This document shows, one piece after another, positions 41,302-49,082 of a DNA stretch of 64,000 nt. How positions within the stretch are numbered: position 1 is the first letter of the stretch; every line of letters begins with the position of its first letter. The notes under the pieces were generated by a model. That model was not told the DNA's origin and did not search any database. It worked only from the letters and a program-made list of their open reading frames with translations. Location of the stretch: assembly GCA_021734395.1 (NCBI GenBank), contig JAIPJB010000002.1, positions 164,773 through 228,772 of the forward strand. The letters are read 5' to 3'. Both the position numbers and the translations under genes were made by a program. This DNA comes from Candidatus Altimarinota bacterium. GTDB taxonomy: Bacteria; Patescibacteriota; Gracilibacteria; UBA4473.

Positions 41302-42801
41302 ATGTCTGAAGAAAATTCCCTTCGCGCTGAACGCCGAGAAAAACTCGAACAATGGAGAAAGCTCGGTTTTGATTATGCCGCAAAATTCGACCGAACTCAT
41401 ACCAGCGCGGAAGCCAAAAAAGCAATAAAAAAGAAGGCTCCTCGTGACACAGAAAAAGTGATGCAAAAGCCTTCTTCTTCTATTCGATTGTGCGGAAGAA
41501 TTGTGAATATTCGAGAGATGGGAAAATTAGCTTTTTTGCGTCTTCGTGATCAAGACGGAGATTTTCAGATCTGCTTTGCTCAAAAAACTCTCGAAGATGA
41601 ATACAAAACATTTTTAAAAATTTTAGATCTGGGGGACTTTTGCGGTTTTGAAGGAGAATTTTTTATTACTCGCCATGGAGAACCAACTCTTCTGGCGGTA
41701 AAAGTCGTTCCCCTTTCAAAAGCCATTCGTCCTCTGCCAGAAAAATGGCACGGTCTCTCTGACCGTGAGGCTCGTTATCGACAGCGATACCTCGACCTTT
41801 TGAGTAATCCAGAAACATTCGCTCGATTTCAGATTCGAAGTCAGATCATCCAGAAAATTCGAGATTTTTTACTGCAGAAAAACTTTCAAGAAGTAGAAAC
41901 TCGCGTCTTACAACCTCAAGCCGGAGGCGCTATGGCTCGGGTTTTTAAAACTCATCACGAAGCCTTGGATCATGAGTTTGTGCTGCGTATTGCACTCGAA
42001 TTAGATCTCAAGATGCTTCTCGTCGGTGGTATGGAACGGGTTTTTGAAATCGGAAAATGTTTCCGGAATGAAGGAATGGATCCTTCTCATCTGCAAGAGT
42101 TTACACTTCTGGAATGGTATGCCGCCTATGCCGATCTAAATCAGAATATGGACTGGACCGAAGAAATGATCCGATGGGTTCTCCAAGAAGTTCTGGGGAA
42201 AACAACGCTGACCATTTCTGGAAAAGAAGGGAAGCCTCATACCGTCGACTTCGGAAAAAAATGGAAAAAAGTTCGATTCCCAGACGTACTCAAAGAATAC
42301 GCTGACCTGAATATGCAGACCGCTTCGCGGGAGGAAATAGAAAATGCTGCAAAAAAATGGAAGGTCGATACCAAAGAAATCAAAAAAGCTTCGACCGGAA
42401 ACCTGCTGGATGATATCTACAAAAAATCCTCTCGTCCCTATCTGATCGAGCCGACATTTGTTCTTGATTATCCTTCAGAACTAAAGCCTCTGGCACGCCC
42501 CAAAGAAGACGGAACCGCTGAATGCTATCAATTACTCGTGGGAGGGTGGGAAATCGTGAATTCATACGGAGAGTTAATCGATTCTGCTGTTCAACGAAAA
42601 CTCCTTGAAGCTCAAGCTCAAGCAAAAGCCGCCGGAGACGAAGAAGCCATGAATATCGACGAAGAATTTCTCACAGCAATGGAACACGGGATGCCTCCCA
42701 TGACCGGATTTGGAATGGGGATCGATCGCTTTGTTTCATTGATTACCGAGCAGATAAACCTCAAAGATGTCATCCTTTTTCCTTTGATGAAACCCGAATA
42801 A
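41302..42801 (+). CDS. lysS: Lysyl-tRNA synthetase, class II
   Basis: 499 residues. N-terminal OB-fold anticodon-binding domain (SIRLCGRIVNIREMGKLAFL), then class II motif 1 region, motif 2 CFRNEGMDPSHLQEFTLLEW, and motif 3 MTGFGMGIDRFVSLI. Compared with standard LysRS, it carries extra sequence in the catalytic domain between motifs 2 and 3 (around residues 305-385). ATG at 41302 gives MSEENSLRAERREKL. A strong terminator follows. Confidence 0.93.
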   Translation: MSEENSLRAERREKLEQWRKLGFDYAAKFDRTHTSAEAKKAIKKKAPRDTEKVMQKPSSSIRLCGRIVNIREMGKLAFLRLRDQDGDFQICFAQKTLEDEYKTFLKILDLGDFCGFEGEFFITRHGEPTLLAVKVVPLSKAIRPLPEKWHGLSDREARYRQRYLDLLSNPETFARFQIRSQIIQKIRDFLLQKNFQEVETRVLQPQAGGAMARVFKTHHEALDHEFVLRIALELDLKMLLVGGMERVFEIGKCFRNEGMDPSHLQEFTLLEWYAAYADLNQNMDWTEEMIRWVLQEVLGKTTLTISGKEGKPHTVDFGKKWKKVRFPDVLKEYADLNMQTASREEIENAAKKWKVDTKEIKKASTGNLLDDIYKKSSRPYLIEPTFVLDYPSELKPLARPKEDGTAECYQLLVGGWEIVNSYGELIDSAVQRKLLEAQAQAKAAGDEEAMNIDEEFLTAMEHGMPPMTGFGMGIDRFVSLITEQINLKDVILFPLMKPE

Positions 42802-42830
42802 AAAAAGCACTTTCTCTGAAGTGCTTTTTT
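42801..42830. terminator. Bidirectional terminator after lysS
   Basis: A6 GCACTT (42807-42812), loop TCTCTG, AAGTGC (42819-42824), T6. It works for lysS and, on the other strand, for the lipoprotein gene. Confidence 0.85.
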
Positions 42831-42852
42831 CATTTTTTTCGAAAGAAAATAT

Positions 42853-43089
42853 TTATTGCATTTCTTCTTCCATCATCTCTTCCTCCATCATAGGTTCCTC
42901 CTCTTCCATCATAGCTTCTTCCATGGCTTCCTCCTCTGCAGGAGCTTCAGTCTCCACGGCTGGAACCTGTTCTTCTTGCATGGATTCTTCCATAGCGGCA
43001 GGTTCTTCTTGTGGTTCTCCTTCGGAAGGATCTGTCTGAGTACAAGCCAAGATAAGAACACTGAAAAGCAACATTGCAATGGTTTTCAT
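42853..43089 (-). CDS. Small acidic lipoprotein, Glu/Met-rich
   Basis: 78 residues. Lipoprotein signal MKTIAMLLFSVLILAC with a lipobox (LILAC; Cys16 would be lipidated). The mature part is almost only Glu, Met, Pro and Ala, ending in runs such as EEEAMEEAMMEEEEPMMEEE. The DNA is a matching run of TCTTCCATCAT-like words, prone to slippage. It has a clear promoter. A metal-binding or spacer role on the cell surface is possible, but unsupported. Confidence 0.75.
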   Translation of the reverse strand: MKTIAMLLFSVLILACTQTDPSEGEPQEEPAAMEESMQEEQVPAVETEAPAEEEAMEEAMMEEEEPMMEEEMMEEEMQ

Positions 43090-43122
43090 GTAAAAAAAAT
43101 ATTAAAAAATAGAACGACGTAA

Positions 43123-43152
43123 ATTGTAGTGTGCTTTTCCAGACATTGTCAA
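43123..43152 (-). promoter_or_regulatory. Promoter of the acidic lipoprotein gene
   Basis: Minus strand TTGACA (43152-43147), 18 bases, TACAAT (43128-43123); 33 bases to the ATG with no Shine-Dalgarno. Confidence 0.6.
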
Positions 43153-43178
43153 CTGTTTTTCCCTTTTTTAAAGGCTCC

Positions 43179-45440
43179 TTACTCTACAAAAAATGGAATA
43201 CAGAGCGGGAAAAAGTAAGGATTACAGTCTCCTGGATCCGGAAAAGTAAAAGTGCATACCTCTCCCTCCTGCTGATTGTACGAACCTCTTTCTGTTGCAG
43301 ATTCCGCACAGGGAAGCATTTTGGTCGCACAAAAGGAAGCTTCTTTGAAGTAGATATCATTTCCGGCTTCAGCGGGTCCACAGGCATGAGTATCAACGCC
43401 CTGGTCGGTTTCTTCTGGATCGAGAGGATTCTCGATGAGAAAATCAAATATTTCGTGCGCCTCTAGTGCCCCAGTGCCATCTCCCGTCAAAAAATGGGAG
43501 GCATCTCTCAAAAACTTAAGAGCATCAAATGTTGGTGGCTCGGGATCGTAAAAATCAATCGTCAGTTTGGCAGTATCTGTACTACTGCAATTTCCCACTT
43601 GGTCGCAAATTTCGAATCCTCGATATTCGGTTTCGCATATCTCGGCATCATCACAGAAGTTTCCCTGTACCTGGAAAGGAGAAATCGGCTCAGGATGACA
43701 CCCCGTCAGATCACTAGGACAAGTAATCGTTACTTGAATTGGCGTATTAGACCAAGTATTGGGCGTATATTCAAATTGAATTTCGGGAGAAGTCGTGTCC
43801 GTAAAGATGGTTCCCGAATAATCCGTTCGTATGGAGTTCGGTTCTTTCTCAATATAAACTTGGGGGATATATTCCTCATCAGGCAAATCCGAAGGAAGAT
43901 CAAATTCAAAAATATATTCGTCAGATGTAAAATTGGCTTCCCCTGGCTCGATAGAAATCGTTCTTTGGAGCACAGCAGAAGTATCATAGAGCTCCACTTC
44001 TAGTATACTAGGAGGACCATAAGTTTCGAAGAAGCCAGCATGATCTTCATCGTCATAAATCCGCCCCTGGAATCGTATTGCCTGAAATCCTTCGGTATCA
44101 GAGGGATTATAAGAAAATCCATCTTGGGGATACGTCCATTCATTCACCCAAGCGGCGTGTGCTCCCGATCCCAAAAGTAAAAAAGGAAGAAGTATCCACA
44201 AAGACATTTTCTTTCCGGAAATCCGAGCATGAACCCACCAACCGAGAAAAATCAGCAAAGTGATAAAAACCAAAAGGTAGAGGTATAAATTATCCGACAT
44301 AACTCCATAATACATCTTATACCAGGAAGAATTATATTTCAGGTATAAATCAGTTTGAAATTGTTTTCGCTCGATCACCTTCTCGTTTCGGAGTAATTCA
44401 ATCGTTACCTGAAATTGCTCTGCCCCTGGAGCCTCTACGGGAATCGTTATCTCTGTCGAAAAATTGGGATCTTCAACCGTCACAATCTCTTGCTGTTGTA
44501 CCGTTGTTTGCTGTGTAGCCCCTCGAACTATTTGATCTGCGGTGAGCTTTAATTGTACTGGAGAGGGATGTCGACGAGCCATTCCCTGCAGTGAAAAAGT
44601 TATATTCTCTCCTTCTTCTAAAAACCGTTCTGGACTGGACTGAAAAGACTGTATTTCTCCAAAATCTCCCTCAATAATCAAACGACGCCTAAGAGTGCCT
44701 GTCAAAGGTTTTCCCTCTTCATCCAAAAGACGAACTTCGACTACGTAGGTCTCTGGCTGATCTGGCATCTGAAAAGGAATATCAATCCTTTGTTCTTTCG
44801 TCGCAGAAATACTTTGAAGAGTGCCCTTCTGAGACGCGATGAGAGTGCCCCCAGAAACATGCTCAAAAACATCAATCTGAGGCTGAATACGAACCGTTAA
44901 TTCCGGCTGTACCTTTTGTATTCCTTCTCCTTCAAAAAAAGCAAGAAACGAGGCCATGGTCTGTTTTTCCGTGTCTAATTCTAATTCTGCGATTTTCGTC
45001 ACGGGAGTGGAAGCGGTATAGCGAAATTTATTGCTTCCCTTTGCAATAAATACATTCTTTTTGTTCTTGAGAAGCGCTTTTAATTCAAAAACCCCTGACA
45101 TCTGTGATTGTGAAAAATCATACGAAAAAGGAACTACCATTTGCTTTTCCGGAAAACGAGGATCCTCTACAAAAAAATCATTGTTCCACAGAACTTCTTC
45201 CGAAAAAATCTCAGCCCCATATCCATCAAACAGTTGAAAAATAACACTCTGTATTTTTTCAGAATCCACAGAGCGAAGCCAGGCTTTCGCACTCAAGATA
45301 TCACCTTGAAGTTGTGTTCTAACTTCTATAGGGGGAAAATAAACTGTTTTGATAACTGTTGTCTCAGCAAAAGCAGGGAAAGAAAAAAAGAGAAAAAAGC
45401 TCGCAAAAAAGAATAAAAGTGGCCTGATTTTTTTCTTCAT
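43179..45440 (-). CDS. Large surface protein with two extracytoplasmic parts
   Basis: 753 residues. An N-terminal signal (MKKKIRPLLFFFASFFLFFS) leads to about 350 residues of beta-rich, Ig-like sequence. Then come two membrane spans in the middle (about 385-435): LYLYLLVFITLLIFLGWWVH and, after a basic loop HARISGKKM, LWILLPFLLLGSGAHAAW. The second resembles a signal peptide and starts a second outside part with Cys pairs and Thr/Pro-rich repeats. The protein would thus be outside on both sides of a hairpin. Not a known family. Confidence 0.75.
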   Translation of the reverse strand: MKKKIRPLLFFFASFFLFFSFPAFAETTVIKTVYFPPIEVRTQLQGDILSAKAWLRSVDSEKIQSVIFQLFDGYGAEIFSEEVLWNNDFFVEDPRFPEKQMVVPFSYDFSQSQMSGVFELKALLKNKKNVFIAKGSNKFRYTASTPVTKIAELELDTEKQTMASFLAFFEGEGIQKVQPELTVRIQPQIDVFEHVSGGTLIASQKGTLQSISATKEQRIDIPFQMPDQPETYVVEVRLLDEEGKPLTGTLRRRLIIEGDFGEIQSFQSSPERFLEEGENITFSLQGMARRHPSPVQLKLTADQIVRGATQQTTVQQQEIVTVEDPNFSTEITIPVEAPGAEQFQVTIELLRNEKVIERKQFQTDLYLKYNSSWYKMYYGVMSDNLYLYLLVFITLLIFLGWWVHARISGKKMSLWILLPFLLLGSGAHAAWVNEWTYPQDGFSYNPSDTEGFQAIRFQGRIYDDEDHAGFFETYGPPSILEVELYDTSAVLQRTISIEPGEANFTSDEYIFEFDLPSDLPDEEYIPQVYIEKEPNSIRTDYSGTIFTDTTSPEIQFEYTPNTWSNTPIQVTITCPSDLTGCHPEPISPFQVQGNFCDDAEICETEYRGFEICDQVGNCSSTDTAKLTIDFYDPEPPTFDALKFLRDASHFLTGDGTGALEAHEIFDFLIENPLDPEETDQGVDTHACGPAEAGNDIYFKEASFCATKMLPCAESATERGSYNQQEGEVCTFTFPDPGDCNPYFFPLCIPFFVE

Positions 45441-45467
45441 GATTTTTGTGTGTATGTGCTGGTCAGT

Positions 45468-45496
45468 AGTGTACGACTTTTCAAAAAAAAATCCAA
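45468..45496 (-). promoter_or_regulatory. Promoter of the large surface protein gene
   Basis: Minus strand TTGGAT (45496-45491), 17 bases, TACACT (45473-45468); 27 bases to the ATG. Confidence 0.45.
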
Positions 45497-45508
45497 AATT
45501 TCAAGAAT

Positions 45509-45537
45509 TTGAAAAGATTTGCCAATTGCTTTATTTT
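45509..45537 (+). promoter_or_regulatory. Promoter of the FecR-domain gene
   Basis: TTGAAA (45509-45514), 17 bases, TATTTT (45532-45537); 20 bases to the ATG at 45558. Divergent from the promoter at 45468. Confidence 0.4.
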
Positions 45538-45557
45538 TCTCAACAATAACATTCGTC

Positions 45558-47063
45558 ATGAGAAGATACAGTCGATATCGTCGATCATCTTTTGTGAAGC
45601 GAAGACGACGAAGAAATATTATTCCTTTGTTGACCGTCCTTCTGGGAATTTTTTTAGTCGTCTGGCTGGGCGGCCGATTCGTTGTAAATATTTTTTCGGA
45701 AACCAGAACTGATACTGCCTCCGCACAAATACGAATTCTAAAAGGACGTGCTGAATTTTCTTTGCCGGATTCAGAACAGTGGACTCCTGCCTACAGTGAA
45801 CAGGAGTTCTTGAGCGGTGATACTATTCGCACAAACAGTAATTCCAAAGTATCTCTTGAATTTCTCGGAGGCAATATCCTTTTCCTTGATCAAAATACAG
45901 AAGTGCAACTCGAAAAGTTAGAAGAGCGTTCTTCTGGAAAAAAAACAGCTCGTATCCAACTCAAGCAAGGACGAATATGGGCCCGGGTTTCCGATGACGA
46001 TTTTCAGACAGAGTCTGATTCTATTTTTGCAATACAAACACCACGTATTCTCGTTCATGTGAGGGGAACTATCCTGAATCTGTCCAGCAATGAAATTCAG
46101 GATTCTATTCGTTTGATCAAAGGGAATGTTGATGTTGATGTTTTCACGGATGAAGCCCAAAAAGAATTTACAAATATTCAGGTAGGCGTCGGACAAAAAC
46201 TTATTATTTCTCCAAGCACACTTGATCAAATACAAACCGGTCAGAATGTTTTGGAAATTATCGATGCAGAATTTATTGAATCCGAATGGCATCTGCAAAA
46301 TCTCGAGCGATTTTTTCCCCAAGAAGCAGCACAGATTCGACGAAGAATAGAGATTTCTGTCCCAGCAAATAATCCTTCTCAACCCGAAGAAGCTCTTCCC
46401 ACCTCGCAAAGCATTGAAAGCCCCGAAATACTTTCTCCTGAAAATGGAACGACTGTTGGCGCTGACCAAGACATCATAAGAATCGAAGGAACAGCGCCAT
46501 TAGAAGCAGCTCAGATTGTTGTGAATGGGTATACACTAACTCGATTTCAACCCGGAGACAGAAAATGGGTTTACTTTGCAGCCAAGAAATTTGGAACTCT
46601 TTTGTCAGGAGAAAATACTTTTTCTGTTGTTGCTGTTTCTCGTGACGGAAAAAAGTCTGAACCCGCACAGATAACTCTTTTTGCAGAAGGAACAGGGAAT
46701 TCTTCTCCCCCTTCCAATACTTCTTCCCCATCAACTATCAACTCTGATATCAATGAATTTAAGTCACCGGTCATTACGCGCCCAGCAGTAATCAATCTCA
46801 ATGAACCCTATCAGACTTCCAGTGACGTAGTAACCATTCAGGGAATTGTCGATCCAAAAACAAATGCTATTGAGGTCAATGTATTCCGTCTCAAAGAATT
46901 TCAGCCTGGAAACACTGAATTTCGATATATCGCAAACGCACGATACGGAAACATGAAGAAAGGAGAAAATATATACCGGGTAGTTGCCTTTGGTCCTGAC
47001 AATAAAACCGCGACAACAGAAATAAAAATCGTGTATACACCTCTTCAGATCGGGGAAGAATAA
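45558..47063 (+). CDS. FecR-domain membrane-anchored protein with repeated C-terminal domain
   Basis: 501 residues. A very basic N-terminus (MRRYSRYRRSSFVKRRRRR), one membrane span (about 20-42), then a FecR-type domain outside (about 60-185: WTPAYSEQEFLSGDTIRTNS, RIWARVSDDDFQ, FAIQTPRILVHVRGT). The C-terminal part has two similar Ig-like units; compare TLTRFQPGDRKWVYFAAKKFG with RLKEFQPGNTEFRYIANARYG. It may bind glycans or other envelope parts. It starts the FecR-femAB-thioredoxin transcript. Confidence 0.8.
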   Translation: MRRYSRYRRSSFVKRRRRRNIIPLLTVLLGIFLVVWLGGRFVVNIFSETRTDTASAQIRILKGRAEFSLPDSEQWTPAYSEQEFLSGDTIRTNSNSKVSLEFLGGNILFLDQNTEVQLEKLEERSSGKKTARIQLKQGRIWARVSDDDFQTESDSIFAIQTPRILVHVRGTILNLSSNEIQDSIRLIKGNVDVDVFTDEAQKEFTNIQVGVGQKLIISPSTLDQIQTGQNVLEIIDAEFIESEWHLQNLERFFPQEAAQIRRRIEISVPANNPSQPEEALPTSQSIESPEILSPENGTTVGADQDIIRIEGTAPLEAAQIVVNGYTLTRFQPGDRKWVYFAAKKFGTLLSGENTFSVVAVSRDGKKSEPAQITLFAEGTGNSSPPSNTSSPSTINSDINEFKSPVITRPAVINLNEPYQTSSDVVTIQGIVDPKTNAIEVNVFRLKEFQPGNTEFRYIANARYGNMKKGENIYRVVAFGPDNKTATTEIKIVYTPLQIGEE

Positions 47064-48109
47064 TGTCATTCCAATTCTTCGAGTATACCGAAAAAGAACA
47101 TTCTCAGTGGAATGAGTTTGTTCTCTCTCATCCGCATGGCTCCATACATCAAGTCTCCGAATGGAAAGACTTTCAAAAACAAATTCCTGGACGAGAAACA
47201 GTTTTGGGGTTTGGTGTTCGAGAAAATTCTTCGCACAAAATTCTGGCCGTCACTTTTTGTGTGCAAATGCAGACTGGATTCGCTGGCCAATATTGGTGGT
47301 ATTCGGCTCGAGGACCAATTTTTGATCCGCAAAAAAATTCCGATGCTGGTCTTTTTTTGATGCAGGAAATTCATCAACGACTTCAAAAAAAAGGTGGTAT
47401 GTTTTGGCGGATAGATCCCTATTTTTCAAAAAAGGAATGGCAACATCTAGAGAAAAAATACCGATCTCTTTTTCTCAAGAAAGCGATACAAAATTATCAG
47501 CCCACCGATACTCTCGAAATAGATCTCACACAATCGGACGAAAACATCTTGGCACAGATGAAACGAAAGGGACGCTACAATATAAAGTTGGCCCAAAAAA
47601 AAGGAGTCCGAATTCAGGTTCTTGAAAAAGGAAAATGTACGTCTCAAGATATGAAGGATTTCTGGCGTCTAAATCAAGAAACAACTTCGCGGGATAGATT
47701 TAGCGGTCACGAAAAATCTTACTACGAAAAATTTTTAAACACACTCTCGGATTATGCGGTTCTTTTTTTTGCGGAATACGAAGGAGAACGCATTGCTACC
47801 GCAATCTCTACTTTTTGCGGAAAAAAAGCGATCTATTATTTTGGTGCTTCCACGTCCAATTCCGAATATCGAAATCTCATGGCACCGTATTTATTGCAAT
47901 GGGAAATGATGCAATACGGGAAAAAAAGACAATGCCATACCTATGATTTTTTGGGGATTGCTCCTGAAGGAGAAGAAGATCATCCCTACTCCGGTATTTC
48001 TGAATTTAAATGGAAATTCGGAGGAGAGCGTCGCACCTACGCACCGGGACACGAAATTGTTCTGAATACTTTGTGGTATACTCTCTATCGAATAGCAAAA
48101 TTAGTCTAA
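47063..48109 (+). CDS. FemAB-family aminoacyltransferase
   Basis: 348 residues of the doubled GNAT fold that adds amino acids from aminoacyl-tRNA to lipid-linked peptidoglycan peptides. Family marks are HPHGSIHQVSEWKDFQ, YSARGPIFDP, QMKRKGRYNIKLAQKKGV and the late IYYFGASTSNSEYRNLMAPY with the final YPYSGISEFKWKFGG-like region. ATG overlaps the stop of the FecR gene (TAATG). Which bridge it makes is unknown. Confidence 0.88.
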   Translation: MSFQFFEYTEKEHSQWNEFVLSHPHGSIHQVSEWKDFQKQIPGRETVLGFGVRENSSHKILAVTFCVQMQTGFAGQYWWYSARGPIFDPQKNSDAGLFLMQEIHQRLQKKGGMFWRIDPYFSKKEWQHLEKKYRSLFLKKAIQNYQPTDTLEIDLTQSDENILAQMKRKGRYNIKLAQKKGVRIQVLEKGKCTSQDMKDFWRLNQETTSRDRFSGHEKSYYEKFLNTLSDYAVLFFAEYEGERIATAISTFCGKKAIYYFGASTSNSEYRNLMAPYLLQWEMMQYGKKRQCHTYDFLGIAPEGEEDHPYSGISEFKWKFGGERRTYAPGHEIVLNTLWYTLYRIAKLV

Positions 48110-48649
48110 ATGGTTCTCTTACATTCGGTTTCAGTTCCTCTGGGAAGTCCTATGACAGACTTCCGTCTCCCAAGCACAGACGGAAAAGATTATTCTCTCG
48201 CTTCTTTTTCAGACAAAGACATTTTGATTCTGGTTTTTACCTGTAATCATTGTCCCTATGCCCAAGCAATCGAAGAACGATTGATACAATTCCAGAAAAA
48301 ATATGTATCCGATGGGGTTCAAGTAATCGCGATCAATGCAAACGATGCCGAAAAATATCCCGAAGATAGTTTTGAAAAAATGAAAGACAAAAACTATCCC
48401 TTTCCTTATCTTCGAGACGAAAGTCAGGAAGTCGCTCGTATGTACAAAGCTCAATGTACCCCAGACATATATGTATATGATCGGGAACGAAAACTCGCTT
48501 ATCATGGTCGATTTGATGACAACTGGCAGAACGAAGGCGGTGTCACCTCTCACGACTTGGAAAAAGCCGTACAAGTCCTTCTCAAGGGAGAAAGATTCAC
48601 GGGAGAACAAGTCCCCTCAATGGGATGTTCGATCAAATGGAAGGAATAG
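48110..48649 (+). CDS. Thioredoxin-like protein, AhpC/TSA family
   Basis: 179 residues. Peroxiredoxin/ResA-type fold with LGSPMTDFRLPSTDGKDYSL, the active-site FTCNHCPYAQAIEERLI (CxxC) and CTPDIYVYDRERKLAYHGRFDD. No signal peptide is evident, so it is probably cytoplasmic. It follows femAB directly and converges on the FdtA-like gene with one base between the stops. Confidence 0.85.
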   Translation: MVLLHSVSVPLGSPMTDFRLPSTDGKDYSLASFSDKDILILVFTCNHCPYAQAIEERLIQFQKKYVSDGVQVIAINANDAEKYPEDSFEKMKDKNYPFPYLRDESQEVARMYKAQCTPDIYVYDRERKLAYHGRFDDNWQNEGGVTSHDLEKAVQVLLKGERFTGEQVPSMGCSIKWKE

Positions 48650-48650
48650 T

Positions 48651-49049
48651 TTATCTCTGATCCAAAAATTGGGATTTGTTTTCGATATACCCTCCTCTTC
48701 CTGTATAGTGAGTGGAAGAAAAAGCCAGAAGAACAGCTCCTTCTGAAAAATCATGAAATTCATGCCAACAACCAGGGCGAATCAGAAGTCCTTCTTTTTT
48801 CTTATCGAGAAGGATTTCTTTGTCTTCTGTTCCATCATTCACGAGAGCTCGCACTGACCCCGAAACACATACGAAAAGCTCCTGCTCAAACTTATGTGCA
48901 TGTCCCCCTCTGGATTTTTTTTCTTTGGCGGTGACCAAATACACACGTTTCACTTCAAAAGGGAAATCTTCGTCTAATTCGAAAGGAATCGTTTCCCCTC
49001 TTTCGTCAGAAAAAGATGGATATTCGATTATTTCATATTTTTGCATCAT
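48651..49049 (-). CDS. FdtA/QdtA-like sugar 3,4-ketoisomerase (cupin)
   Basis: 132 residues, single cupin domain. Family marks are SFSDERGETIPFELDEDFPFEVKRVYLV, RGGHAHKFEQELFVCVSGSV and the late PGCWHEFHDFSEGAVLLAFSS. Such enzymes isomerise dTDP-4-keto-6-deoxyglucose on the way to amino-deoxy sugars of surface glycans. It is last in the minus-strand glycan operon, which supports this role. Two adjacent ATGs are possible starts. Confidence 0.85.
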   Translation of the reverse strand: MMQKYEIIEYPSFSDERGETIPFELDEDFPFEVKRVYLVTAKEKKSRGGHAHKFEQELFVCVSGSVRALVNDGTEDKEILLDKKKEGLLIRPGCWHEFHDFSEGAVLLAFSSTHYTGRGGYIENKSQFLDQR

Positions 49050-49082
49050 CCCAACGCTACAAATTTTAAAAGCAAAATCAAA

